From JALYNX01 sp040905925 (lineage in GTDB: Bacteria > Actinomycetota > Acidimicrobiia > Spongiisociales > ZC4RG35), in assembly GCA_040905925.1 (NCBI GenBank), contig JBBDQO010000097.1, positions 1 through 24,218 of the forward strand: a stretch of DNA of 24,218 bases, written 5' to 3'. Position numbers and translations under genes: made by a program. The notes beneath the pieces are model-generated. The model made no database searches. It was not told where the DNA came from and saw only the letters and a list, made by a program, of their open reading frames with translations. Every line of letters starts with the position of its first letter. Within the stretch, counting starts at the first letter, position 1. Shown here piece after piece: positions 1 through 7,007 of the stretch.

Positions 1-44
1 GGGGGGGGGGGGGGGGGTGGGGGGGGGGTGGGGGGGGGGGGGGG
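1..44. repeat. Poly-G low-complexity tract at the window edge
   Basis: The first 44 bases are all G except for T at 18 and 29. On the minus strand this is poly-C and would add a run of Pro codons (one Thr) to the Pro-rich tail of the partial gene it overlaps. A true polyproline stretch is possible. A homopolymer this pure at the very end is equally what a contig end in a low-complexity region, or a sequencing artefact, looks like, so its exact sequence should not be trusted. Confidence 0.8.
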
Positions 45-188
45 CGGCTCGGGCGGGAAAAGGTCGTCGATCTTGACCGGCGGGCACATGACGGCGCCTT
101 CAACCGGTGCGGGCTCCCCCATCACAAACAAGGCCGCGGTCAGCGCCAGCACGGCCACGATGGCAGCCCCGAACCTGCCAGGTGTCAT
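1..188 (-). CDS. Partial secreted Pro-rich protein of unknown function (N-terminus only)
   Basis: This frame starts at an ATG (186-188) and runs off the left edge, so only about 62 codons are visible. It has a short basic start (MTPGR), a hydrophobic stretch at about residues 6-24 that looks like a Sec signal peptide, then a short segment with one Cys (AVMCPPVK), then a Pro-rich tail (FPPEPP...) that merges into the poly-C tract. No lipobox is evident and the family is not recognised. A TAGCCT hexamer ends 8 bases before the ATG and there is no Shine-Dalgarno sequence, the same arrangement as several other genes in this window; that is the main support for calling it real. It is divergent from the lipoprotein gene at 256. 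Confidence 0.5.
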   Translation of the reverse strand, partial: MTPGRFGAAIVAVLALTAALFVMGEPAPVEGAVMCPPVKIDDLFPPEPPPPPPTPPPPPPPP

Positions 189-196
189 GGAGGTGC

Positions 197-225
197 AGGC
201 TAACCAGGCTCGGCCTCGTTGGGAA
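197..225 (-). promoter_or_regulatory. Putative promoter of the partial gene at 1-188
   Basis: On the minus strand a TTCCCA (220-225) is followed after 17 bases by TAGCCT (197-202), and 8 bases later by the ATG at 188. If it is used, the transcript would start at or just before the start codon. The -35 box overlaps that of the divergent promoter at 219-246. Assigned by eye only. Confidence 0.35.
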
Positions 226-246
226 CCTGGCTAGAGGCGGTAACGT
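219..246 (+). promoter_or_regulatory. Putative promoter of the lipoprotein gene at 256
   Basis: TTGGGA (219-224), a 16-base spacer and TAACGT (241-246) resemble a sigma-70-type -35/-10 pair. The ATG at 256 follows 9 bases after the -10, leaving little or no room for a Shine-Dalgarno sequence, so a leaderless or near-leaderless mRNA is inferred. Confidence 0.45.
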
Positions 247-255
247 TGACCGGGA

Positions 256-771
256 ATGAGTCTTCGACGGATCTCGCTTTCCATCGTCCCGTTGCTCGCG
301 CTGGCGGTTGTCGTCGCGGCCTGTGACGGGGAAGAGGCATCTCTGACCACGACCTCTTCGTTGGTCACCGATCCCGGGGAGGAAGCTTCGCCTAGCACCA
401 CGGCCGCACCGGCCGGGGATGAGACGAGCACCACCCTGGTCGGTGAATCAGTCGGCAACTATGAGATCGTCGCCCGCGAGCCTGTCACCGATGGTGAGGT
501 CGTCTACATCGTCATCGGGCCCGGGGCCTACACCGACGTCGATCTCGAGAACTTCCTCAGAGACCTGTATGACCGGGGCATCGCCACCTATGGGGCAGAG
601 ATCTTCGATGACGCCGCCGCTGCCAACGCCTATCTGAAGGCAGAGGAGGACCGGACGCCCGAGGAGGTCGCTCTGATCGAACAGCATCATTTTGCGAGCC
701 TGGTGGGTGGCAACATCATCAGGTTCCAAGGCCCCTTCACCGAGTCGGGCGAGTTCGTCCTCGGCAGCTAG
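256..771 (+). CDS. Predicted lipoprotein of unknown function
   Basis: The protein has 171 residues. It has a basic start (MSLRR), a hydrophobic core and a lipobox ending VAAC with the lipidated Cys at 23, so it should be anchored to the outer face of the membrane. A Thr/Ser/Glu/Pro-rich linker (about 24-65) leads to a small globular region (about 66-171) rich in acidic residues, with a helical stretch around DLENFLRDLYDRG. I do not recognise the family. The start is fixed by the signal peptide and a promoter-like pair directly upstream. Its TAG stop shares the palindrome CTAG (768-771) with the stop of the convergent mgtE. Confidence 0.8.
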   Translation: MSLRRISLSIVPLLALAVVVAACDGEEASLTTTSSLVTDPGEEASPSTTAAPAGDETSTTLVGESVGNYEIVAREPVTDGEVVYIVIGPGAYTDVDLENFLRDLYDRGIATYGAEIFDDAAAANAYLKAEEDRTPEEVALIEQHHFASLVGGNIIRFQGPFTESGEFVLGS

Positions 772-2174
772 CTCAGCAGCGCCGTCGCCACCAGGAGAAA
801 ACCGCCGAATCCCACGATGTCGGTGATCATCGTGAGGAAGATCGAGGAAGCGAGGGCGGGATCCTGGCCGAGACGTCTCAGGATGAGGGGTATCGCGGTG
901 CCGGCCAAGGTGGCGATCAACAGGTTGGTCATGACGGCCAGGGCCACGATCAGGGCAACAGCCGAGGCGTCCGCCCCACTGCTGAAGATTCCGACCTCCA
1001 CCAGAACGTAGGTGAGCCCTGCTGCCACCAGGGCGATGATGATCCCGTTGAACAGGCCGGTTCCCGCTTGTCTTCTCAGTATCCCCGAGACCTGGGCGCT
1101 GGGGACGTCGTCGGAGGCCAGCGACCTGATCATCACCGCGAGGCTCTGATTCCCGCTGTTGCCACCGAGGGAGGCGACCACCGGCATCAGGACGGCCAGC
1201 ACCGGCTCCTTGGAGATGATCCCGGTCTGATGCTCGATCACGAGCGCGACCAGAAGGGCAAGCGTCAGGTTGAGGACCAGCCAGGGGGAGCGCATCCGGA
1301 CCGAATGGCCAACGTCGGTGTACACGGTCTCTCCGACACCGGCACCCACTGCCGCGGCGAAGTCTTCGGTGGCCTCATCCTGGACGGCTTCGATCACTGC
1401 GTCGCTGGTCACCATCCCCAGCAGGCGCCCACTCCCGTCGGTCACCGGGATGCCGAACAAGCGGTAACGCTGGGCCAACTCTGCGACTTCTTCCCGGTCG
1501 GAGAATGCGGCGACCGAGACCGGGTCGGGGACCATGGCCTCGTCGAGGCTGGCCCCCGGTCTCTTGAAGACGAGGTCCCGGAACGAGATGACTCCTTTGA
1601 GCCTGCCTTCGTCGTCGACCACGTAGACGTAGGACAGGTCTTCCAGCTCGTCGTTCAGGTGTCGGATTCGCTCGATCGCCTCACCAGCCGTGAGGCCAAT
1701 TGGGAGCACCGCGATATCCGTCGTCATCAGACCGCCCGCGCTGTCCGGTGGATAGACGAGCAGCCTTCGGATCTCCTGCTCCGACTCGTCGTCCATGAGA
1801 GAGAGCACACTCTCCGTGACCTCGTCGTCGAGCTCGAAGAGGAGGTCGGCTGCGGCTTCGCCTGTCATCTCGCTGACTGCGGCGGTCAGGTCCTCGATGG
1901 GGATGTCCTCGACGAGCTCAGCAGCAAGCTCCGGCGAGATCTGCTCGAGGATGTCCGCGGCGTCGGTGGCGCTGAGCTCGGTGAGCAGCTCAGCCGCATC
2001 CTGCTCGGTCAGCTGTTCCAGGACATCGGCAGCGTCACCCGGTGCGGCGCCGGCCAGGGCCTCCCATTCGGCGCGACGGGAGTCGAGGTAGTCGGCAACT
2101 TCCTCGCGATCGCGGCGCGCCGCGTTGATCAGAACTTTTGCAAGTTGACGGGGACTTCTGAGTCGGAGTCTCAC
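768..2174 (-). CDS. mgtE: Magnesium transporter MgtE
   Basis: The 468-residue protein has the full MgtE architecture. There is an N-terminal helical-repeat domain (about 30-130; alternating LTEL..DAADILEQ-type repeats), a pair of CBS domains (about 135-260, with AGGLMTTD and DPVSVAAF segments), and a C-terminal five-helix membrane domain (about 290-468). The membrane domain contains the family signature LGGNSGNQ. Near the end is ITDIVGF, whose Asp452 corresponds to the pore Asp that binds Mg2+ in characterised MgtE. The family imports Mg2+ through a homodimeric channel gated by Mg2+ binding to the cytosolic domains. Start is GTG at 2174, preceded by a G-rich stretch. The gene lies 43 bases downstream of greA on the same strand, so co-transcription is likely. 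Confidence 0.95.
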   Translation of the reverse strand: MRLRLRSPRQLAKVLINAARRDREEVADYLDSRRAEWEALAGAAPGDAADVLEQLTEQDAAELLTELSATDAADILEQISPELAAELVEDIPIEDLTAAVSEMTGEAAADLLFELDDEVTESVLSLMDDESEQEIRRLLVYPPDSAGGLMTTDIAVLPIGLTAGEAIERIRHLNDELEDLSYVYVVDDEGRLKGVISFRDLVFKRPGASLDEAMVPDPVSVAAFSDREEVAELAQRYRLFGIPVTDGSGRLLGMVTSDAVIEAVQDEATEDFAAAVGAGVGETVYTDVGHSVRMRSPWLVLNLTLALLVALVIEHQTGIISKEPVLAVLMPVVASLGGNSGNQSLAVMIRSLASDDVPSAQVSGILRRQAGTGLFNGIIIALVAAGLTYVLVEVGIFSSGADASAVALIVALAVMTNLLIATLAGTAIPLILRRLGQDPALASSIFLTMITDIVGFGGFLLVATALLS

Positions 2175-2217
2175 CGGCCACCCCCCGGACGGAAAACCGA
2201 CGTCAGGCTAATGCCGA

Positions 2218-2694
2218 TCAGCCCTCGAAAGGTCGAACCGCCACGATGGTGACTTTGAAGGTCCCGCCCGGCGCCTCGTAAGAGACTTCGTCACCCGCCG
2301 ACGCCCCGAGCAGCGCTCCCCCGAGCGGACTGGTGGGTGAGGCGAGGAGCATGCTTCCCACCTTGTTCTCCTGTGGTGCAACGAAGCAGTCGAACTCGTC
2401 GCCGTCCCGGTCGATCACGGTCACCACGCTCCCGATCTCGACTCTCCCGGTGTCCTCTACGGTCCTCACTTCAGCGGTGTTGAGCAAATGCTCCAGCTTG
2501 CGGATCCGGGCCTCCATCATGCCCTGGTCGTTCTTGGCTGCGTCGTAGTCGGCGTTCTCGCGGATGTCACCGTGCGAGCGAGCCTCGGCGATCCTCTCTT
2601 CGATCTCCTTGCGCCCGTCGGTCTTGAGCACTTCGAGCTCACTCAGGATCCTCTCCTTGGCGGCCGGGGTGAGAAACGTCGGTCGGTCGGTCAT
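2218..2694 (-). CDS. greA: Transcription elongation factor GreA
   Basis: At 158 residues this is the usual GreA length. The N-terminal coiled coil (about 8-78) carries the family signature ARSHGDIRENADYDAAK, with Asp43 and Glu46 at the tip corresponding to the two acidic residues that GreA inserts into the RNA polymerase secondary channel to stimulate cleavage of backtracked RNA. The C-terminal FKBP-like domain (about 82-158) includes LASPTSPLGGALLGASAGDEV. Cytosolic; acts on stalled RNA polymerase. The ATG follows a TAGCCT hexamer by 10 bases and there is no clear Shine-Dalgarno sequence. It probably leads a two-gene unit with mgtE and is divergent from the ferredoxin gene. Confidence 0.96.
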   Translation of the reverse strand: MTDRPTFLTPAAKERILSELEVLKTDGRKEIEERIAEARSHGDIRENADYDAAKNDQGMMEARIRKLEHLLNTAEVRTVEDTGRVEIGSVVTVIDRDGDEFDCFVAPQENKVGSMLLASPTSPLGGALLGASAGDEVSYEAPGGTFKVTIVAVRPFEG

Positions 2695-2704
2695 GCGTCT
2701 GGAG

Positions 2705-2710
2705 AGGCTA
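2705..2710 (-). promoter_or_regulatory. Putative -10 box for greA
   Basis: TAGCCT on the minus strand, ending 10 bases before the greA ATG. No convincing -35 is visible. Listed because the same TANNNT-near-start arrangement recurs across the window. Confidence 0.3.
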
Positions 2711-2774
2711 ACTGCGGCAAGAGTCTATTCCTGAGCTCGTAGTCGTCCTTGCCGACAAACCGACGACGGTGCTC

Positions 2775-2780
2775 TAACTT
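2775..2780 (+). promoter_or_regulatory. Putative -10 box for the ferredoxin gene (leaderless start)
   Basis: TAACTT ends 6 bases before the GTG at 2787, which would place the transcription start on or next to the start codon. There is no Shine-Dalgarno sequence. A possible -35 (TTGCCG, 2749-2754) is 20 bases away, longer than usual. Confidence 0.35.
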
Positions 2781-2786
2781 CTGGAC

Positions 2787-3212
2787 GTGGACAACAAGCA
2801 ACGTCTCGAAGCGATTGCCGAGGCGCTCTCCATTCCCCGCGCCGAGCATCACATCTTCCTCTGCGCCGGTCAGACCACGCCGCGATGTGCGCCGCGCGAG
2901 GAGACAAATGCCCTGTGGGCCCATCTGAAGAACCGTCTCAAAGCAGCGGGCCTGACCTCGGCTCCCCCGTCATGGTCGGGCAAGCCGGAGGCAGAGGCGG
3001 TACCAACCGAGCCAGGAGACGGCCGCGTCCTCCGAAGCAAGGTGGACTGCCTCAGGATCTGTGAGCAGGGTGCGATCTGTGTCGTCTATCCCGAGGGCAC
3101 CTGGTATGCAGGGTTGGACATCGAGAGGCTGGATCGGATCATCGACGAGCATCTGATGGGTGGACAGCCGGTGACGGAACTGGTCTTCGCGGTGGGAGAC
3201 CTGGGCGGATGA
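2787..3212 (+). CDS. Thioredoxin-like [2Fe-2S] ferredoxin domain protein
   Basis: The 141-residue protein matches the small (2Fe-2S) ferredoxin family with a thioredoxin fold. An N-terminal CAGQTTPRC (Cys26, Cys34) is followed by LWAHLKNRLKAAGL, then VDCLRIC (Cys88, Cys92) and the conserved VVYPEGTWYAGL and IDEHLMGGQPV segments. The four Cys are the expected cluster ligands. Related proteins are thought to act in electron transfer or cluster handling; the partner here is unknown. The GTG start at 2787 fits a TAACTT box 6 bases upstream. The stop overlaps the ATG of the hydrolase gene by 4 bases (ATGA), so the two should be translationally coupled. Confidence 0.85.
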   Translation: MDNKQRLEAIAEALSIPRAEHHIFLCAGQTTPRCAPREETNALWAHLKNRLKAAGLTSAPPSWSGKPEAEAVPTEPGDGRVLRSKVDCLRICEQGAICVVYPEGTWYAGLDIERLDRIIDEHLMGGQPVTELVFAVGDLGG

Positions 3213-4108
3213 GACTGCTCCGGCGTCTCATCTTCGGATTCGTCCTCTGGCGTTTGTTCGGGCCAGTGGTTAGCCCTCGTTTTCGATCACCCCAGGAGCA
3301 TCCATGGCGGCATACCGGGCACACGGTCTTCGTCGGCGACCAGGAGTTCCTGGTGAGGGATCTCGGCCCGGATGAAGCGCCACCCCTCCTGCTGATCCAC
3401 GGGCTTGCCGGCTCCTCGCTCGCCGAGTGGTATCGGATCGGCCCGGCACTGGCCGAGAAGTACCGGGTGGTCATGGTCGACCATCGGAGTCATGGCTTGG
3501 CCCCGCTGGCACGGGACCGGTTCGACGTCGAGGAGGTGGCCGACGACATGGCCGGTGTGCTCGATCGCCTCGGCATCGGCGTCGTCTCAGTGGTCGGGTA
3601 TTCGATGGGGGGAGCCATCGCCCAGTCTTTCGCCCATCGCCACCCTGCCAGGGTGGATCGGCTGGTGCTGATAGCGACCTTCACCCACCACCCTGAGCCG
3701 ATGCGGACTCTCCGGGTCCTGGGGACCGTTGTCGCCAGAGCCTGGGAGAGATTGACCGGCCTCGGCACTCCCGAGGTTCGGACCGGGTACCTCCTCGCCA
3801 CCGGCGCGGTCGAGCAACGGCACGCCCGATGGCTGTGGGAGGAGACCCATCGTCGTGACACCGACGCCGGGGCTCAGGCGACGCTTGCCCTGCTTCGCTT
3901 CGATTCCCGTCCCTGGGTTGGACGCATCGAGGCCGAGACGCTCATCCTCATCCCCACCCGTGACCAGTTGGTGCCCCCCTCCTGGCAGTACCAGTTGGGT
4001 GCGGCGGTGGCCAACCCAACGATCGTGGAGTTGGTGGGGGTCCGGCACGAGGCACCCTGGACCCACGCCGAGCGACTGGTGGAGGAGATAGCCCGGTTCG
4101 TGGGTTAG
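3209..4108 (+). CDS. Alpha/beta hydrolase
   Basis: The protein has 299 residues. A hydrophobic, basic N-terminus (about 1-20) may associate with the membrane. The hydrolase fold begins near residue 38, with the oxyanion-hole strand LLLIHGLAG (about 60-68), DHRSHG (about 91-96), the nucleophile elbow GYSMGG with Ser132, an acid candidate in PTRDQLVPP (about 247-255) and the catalytic His in VRHEAPWTH (about 277-285). The triad therefore appears complete. Substrate cannot be told from sequence; esterase, lipase or epoxide-hydrolase-like members share this pattern. It overlaps the ferredoxin gene by 4 bases and is the end of that unit. Confidence 0.88.
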   Translation: MRLLRRLIFGFVLWRLFGPVVSPRFRSPQEHPWRHTGHTVFVGDQEFLVRDLGPDEAPPLLLIHGLAGSSLAEWYRIGPALAEKYRVVMVDHRSHGLAPLARDRFDVEEVADDMAGVLDRLGIGVVSVVGYSMGGAIAQSFAHRHPARVDRLVLIATFTHHPEPMRTLRVLGTVVARAWERLTGLGTPEVRTGYLLATGAVEQRHARWLWEETHRRDTDAGAQATLALLRFDSRPWVGRIEAETLILIPTRDQLVPPSWQYQLGAAVANPTIVELVGVRHEAPWTHAERLVEEIARFVG

Positions 4109-4123
4109 GGCGACTTCGTCGCC
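4109..4123 (+). terminator. Short hairpin after the hydrolase gene
   Basis: GGCGAC-TTC-GTCGCC forms a perfect 6-base-pair stem with a 3-base loop starting right after the TAG stop of the hydrolase gene. It lacks a T tract, so it could be a weak terminator or a 3'-end stabilising stem. Confidence 0.4.
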
Positions 4124-4128
4124 GTCTC

Positions 4129-4149
4129 AAGTCACAAGTCACAGGTCAT
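4129..4149. repeat. Three tandem heptamers
   Basis: AAGTCAC, AAGTCAC and the near copy AGGTCAT follow one another between the hydrolase gene and the 3' end of the penicillin acylase remnant. Too short to assign a function; possibly replication slippage in relaxed sequence. Confidence 0.5.
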
Positions 4150-4165
4150 CATTCTCAGGTGCGAC

Positions 4166-4972
4166 CTACGGTCTCAAGATCAGCGTTCCCTCGGAATCAA
4201 GCTCCACTTGCTCCCGCGTCCATCGCATCGAATGCTGCTCGCCGTCGACCCAGGGCTCGAGCTGGTCGTCGTAATGGGAGTTGAAGGCGTGGCCTGACTG
4301 GCCGGTCGTGTTCCCCGCCGTCGATGAGGCGAAGTCGGAGAGGTCTATGACCATCCGCATCGAGGGGATCCAGTCGACGACGTATCCATCGGGCGGATAC
4401 AACCCCACGGCGTTGACGATGTCGGCGCCACCTCCCAGCCTCTGCGGAGCGTTGCGGTTGAAGAGCCATTCGATAGGCCCGATCCCCGATTGGCCCAATG
4501 TCTGATTCTCGAAACTGGCGGTATGGAGCCGACTCCACTTCCACGAGGCCGGGTCTCCCAACAAATCAGTCAACTCGGTGTGGGCTGCGGTCATCGCTGT
4601 CTCCAAGATGGCGTCTCGGTCCTCCACCTCGGAGGTCGAGATATCGTCCCACCAGGGGTCGTCAGGGGTTTCGAGAAGCCGGGCCACCACCTCGAACCAG
4701 CGACTGCCCCCCTCCGGCCACGAGTCCTCAGGCAACTCGTCATGGAAGGTGAGCTCTAGAAGATGGGTCCACGTCGCCTGATAGGCGGCCGCCCCAGCCG
4801 AGTCGCCCGCGGCCTGGAAGGCATCGGCGCCCTCGGACCACGGACGCAAGAGGTCCTGGATCATGGCCACGGCGGCATCGTCAGAGGAGACGCCGAGCAG
4901 AAAGGGGACGAGGTTGGCTGCGCCGCCGTCGCGGTTGTCTCTTTGCATGCCCTGCGCCGAATCCACTTTGTA
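4166..4972 (-). pseudogene. Truncated penicillin acylase (C-terminal part of the beta chain only)
   Basis: The open frame (to about 5056) encodes the C-terminal third of a penicillin acylase family Ntn-hydrolase. Recognisable segments in order are MQRDN...LVPFLL, a helical spacer region, FNRNAPQRLGGGADIVNA, DWIPSMRMVIDLSD, GQSGHAFNSHYDDQLEPW and the terminal strands. Family members are about 750-850 residues; here the signal peptide, the alpha chain and the Ser nucleophile at the start of the beta chain are absent, so it cannot self-process or catalyse. Similarity ends near 4972, and the 5' end of the frame runs through the promoter region and first codons of the plus-strand lipoprotein gene at 5051. 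A deletion of the 5' part is the simplest explanation. The remaining frame has no stop or frameshift, so the event may be recent. Confidence 0.8.
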
Positions 4973-5038
4973 AATGCGGCGGACCCAACGCATCCCGGCG
5001 AGCCTATTGATCGAATCGGCATTCGGCCCGAATCGTCG

Positions 5039-5044
5039 TACCTT
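5039..5044 (+). promoter_or_regulatory. Putative -10 box for the oxidase-maturation unit
   Basis: TACCTT ends 6 bases before the ATG at 5051; no Shine-Dalgarno sequence and no convincing -35 are visible. If functional it would give a leaderless transcript for the genes from 5051 onward. Confidence 0.33.
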
Positions 5045-5050
5045 CCCCGG

Positions 5051-5485
5051 ATGCAACGCCTCCTCTGGACTGTGGTGACAATCAGCCTGGTGGTGGCTTG
5101 TGGCAACAGCACCACCACATCGACCACCACAGCATCCTCCACGTCCTCCCCGACCACGACGGTCGCCGAAACCACGACGACCGCGGCGGCTGTCACCACG
5201 ACCGTGGCGGAGACCACCACCACCGGCTCCGAGATCGACGTGACGGTTGCCGGCGGCCAGGTCGACGGCCCGGATGTCTTCGAGTTCGCGCTGGGTGACC
5301 TGGTTGAGATCACGGTCCTGGTCGACGTCGCCGACGAGCTACACGTTCACGGATACGACCTCAGGTACGACGTCGAGCCGGGGATCCCGACCGAGATCTC
5401 ATTCGAGGCCGATACACCGGGCATCTTCGAAGTCGAGTTGGAGGCGAGCCATCTCCCATTGTTCGAGATACAAGTAGCCCCCTGA
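5051..5485 (+). CDS. Cupredoxin-like lipoprotein
   Basis: The protein has 144 residues. A signal peptide ends in a lipobox (VVAC, lipidated Cys17). It is followed by a Ser/Thr linker containing the decapeptide TTTVAETTTT twice (encoded at 5153-5182 and 5195-5224, with synonymous differences). The C-terminal domain (about 60-144) looks like a cupredoxin-type beta sandwich: FEFALGDLVEITV, then DELHVHGYD with His98 and His100, then PGIFEVELE. No Cys or Met typical of a type-1 copper site follows, so copper binding, if any, would rely on the HxH pair. The start was placed at 5051 because upstream codons lack a signal peptide. The stop overlaps the next gene's ATG by one base. A role in copper handling outside the membrane is inferred from the fold and from the oxidase genes downstream. 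Confidence 0.8.
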   Translation: MQRLLWTVVTISLVVACGNSTTTSTTTASSTSSPTTTVAETTTTAAAVTTTVAETTTTGSEIDVTVAGGQVDGPDVFEFALGDLVEITVLVDVADELHVHGYDLRYDVEPGIPTEISFEADTPGIFEVELEASHLPLFEIQVAP

Positions 5486-6840
5486 TGAGACGTCGCGTCG
5501 GCCTGGTCGGCGGGGCCCTGGCTTTCATCCTCCTCACCCCGGGAACTGCCCTGGCGCACGGGATTGGGGGACGTCTCGACCTTCCGGTCCCGGTGTCCTA
5601 TTTCATTGCCGCGGCCGGTGTAGTCATAGTCGCCAGCTTCGTCGCGCTGGCCGTGCTCTGGCCCGAGCCCCGTCTTCAGGAGGGACCCCGTTATGAGCCT
5701 GCGAGGTTGTCCGTTCCTCGACGGGGCCTGTTTCCGCTGTTGGGAGCGCTCGGTCTTCTCCTCGTCATCGGACAATTGATGGTCCCGCTTTTCGGCCTCG
5801 AGGTCGACAGCACTCGCCCTTCGATCGCCCCGGTGCTGGTATGGGTGGTGTTCTGGCTGGTGGTTCCATTCGCAGGAGCAGTCATCGGGGACTGGTACAC
5901 CGAGATCAACCCGTGGCGCACCCTGGGCCGGAGGCTCCACGTAGGGAGAGCGGAGCGACTGTGGGTGATCGATCGGCTAGGGGTCTGGCCGGCCGCCCTC
6001 CTGTTGCTGGCTTTCACCTGGTTGGAGTTGATAGACCCCAATTCCGGCTCACCGATCACCTTGGCTATTGCTGCTCTGGTCTATACGTTGTTTCTGATGG
6101 TGGCGATGGCGTACGCCGGACGGGAGACCGGGTTGGCCGTGTTCGACGCCTTCACCCCCTACAACCGGATGATCTCGTCGCTCTCCCCGCTGGGTCGTCG
6201 TGAGGACGGCCGGCTGGTGTGGCGGGGCTGGCTCAGGGCGCTCACCGTCCTCCCCGAATGGCGCGGCCTGGCAATCCTCGTGTGCGTGGCCATCGGGACC
6301 GTCACCTACGACGGTGCCTCAGGCACCACCTGGTTTCGGTCTGCGTTCGGGGAGATGGCCGCCTCCAGGCTCGGGGCGACACTCCTTCTCCTGGGATCGG
6401 TGACAATGATCGGTGTTGCCTACTGGGTTGCCTCATGGGCGGCAGCGCGAATGGTCGGCGACGGCTGGACCGCACGCCGGGTGGCGATCCGCTTCGCCCA
6501 CACCCTGGTTCCCATCGCCCTCGCCTATGCGGTGGCCCACTATCTGACCTTGATCGTCTTCGAAGGCCAGCAGTTGATCGCCGCGATCTCCGATCCGTTC
6601 GCACTGGGATGGGACTTGTTCGGGACTGCTGGACGAAAGGTCGACTTCTTTCTCACCGCCAGCGAGCCCATCTGGTACGTGCAACTGGCCGTGATCGTGA
6701 CCGGGCATGTGACCGGTGTGGTGCTGGCCCACGATCGGGCCCTGGGAGACTTCGGTTCGGACGCGGTGCGTTCCCAATACGCGATGCTTCTCCTTATGGT
6801 GGCTCTCACCACACTCGGGTTGTTGATCCTTTCCGGATGA
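5485..6840 (+). CDS. Ten-helix membrane protein with cleavable signal peptide, oxidase-linked
   Basis: The 451-residue protein starts with a signal peptide ending TALA; cleavage would leave a mature N-terminus beginning His-Gly (HGIGGRLDLPVP). By eye about ten membrane helices follow (near 36-60, 82-104, 112-135, 167-183, 189-212, 259-277, 296-323, 337-361, 397-420 and 432-449). Conserved-looking motifs include INPWR in a loop, RFAHTLVPIALAYAVAHY in helix 8 and TGHVTGVVLAH in helix 9, so several His lie in or beside the membrane. I recall actinobacterial relatives being labelled 'fenitrothion hydrolase' by distant similarity, which I would not take as function. Overlaps at both ends with a cupredoxin-like lipoprotein and a small membrane protein, followed by ctaB, suggest a part in metal or haem delivery to the oxidase. 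Confidence 0.75.
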   Translation: MRRRVGLVGGALAFILLTPGTALAHGIGGRLDLPVPVSYFIAAAGVVIVASFVALAVLWPEPRLQEGPRYEPARLSVPRRGLFPLLGALGLLLVIGQLMVPLFGLEVDSTRPSIAPVLVWVVFWLVVPFAGAVIGDWYTEINPWRTLGRRLHVGRAERLWVIDRLGVWPAALLLLAFTWLELIDPNSGSPITLAIAALVYTLFLMVAMAYAGRETGLAVFDAFTPYNRMISSLSPLGRREDGRLVWRGWLRALTVLPEWRGLAILVCVAIGTVTYDGASGTTWFRSAFGEMAASRLGATLLLLGSVTMIGVAYWVASWAAARMVGDGWTARRVAIRFAHTLVPIALAYAVAHYLTLIVFEGQQLIAAISDPFALGWDLFGTAGRKVDFFLTASEPIWYVQLAVIVTGHVTGVVLAHDRALGDFGSDAVRSQYAMLLLMVALTTLGLLILSG

Positions 6841-7007
6841 TGTTCATATTTGCCCACTATTGGGGGATCGATGAGGTCGGGGTCTTTGTGATCCCGGCCC
6901 TGGCTGCCATCTGGTCGTTGCGTTGGGCAGAGCGTCGAGCACGGAGGGCGGCCGAAGAGAGGAAACTGAAGGAAGAAGCTGCACAGGAGCCGACCGATGT
7001 CGACTGA
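6837..7007 (+). CDS. Small single-helix membrane protein (56 residues)
   Basis: This short gene begins at ATG 6837, overlapping the stop of the preceding gene (ATGA), and ends inside the start of ctaB. It encodes one hydrophobic segment (about residues 10-28, IDEVGVFVIPALAAIWSL) followed by a highly charged tail (RWAERRARRAAEERKLKEEAA). Positive-inside logic puts the tail in the cytosol. The family is not recognised. Its position between two membrane proteins and its exact fit into the overlapping gene chain support it being translated. It may be a small assembly or accessory subunit of the neighbouring system. Confidence 0.65.
   Translation: MMFIFAHYWGIDEVGVFVIPALAAIWSLRWAERRARRAAEERKLKEEAAQEPTDVD

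Noticed and set aside
1068..2252. Long open frame on the plus strand (394 codons) opposite mgtE and the greA-mgtE gap
   Set aside because: Its translation is rich in Asp/Arg/His/Gly with no domain pattern. It is the antisense shadow expected from GC-rich codon usage in mgtE, whose own signature motifs are clear.
4763..5050. 96-codon upstream extension of the cupredoxin-like lipoprotein
   Set aside because: It would bury the signal peptide in the middle of the protein and lies antisense to the acylase remnant; ATG 5051 begins directly with the signal peptide.
6219..6836. Long frame leading into the 56-residue membrane protein
   Set aside because: Only the part from ATG 6837 is supported; the upstream codons are an Arg/Gly-rich shadow of the ten-helix protein gene.
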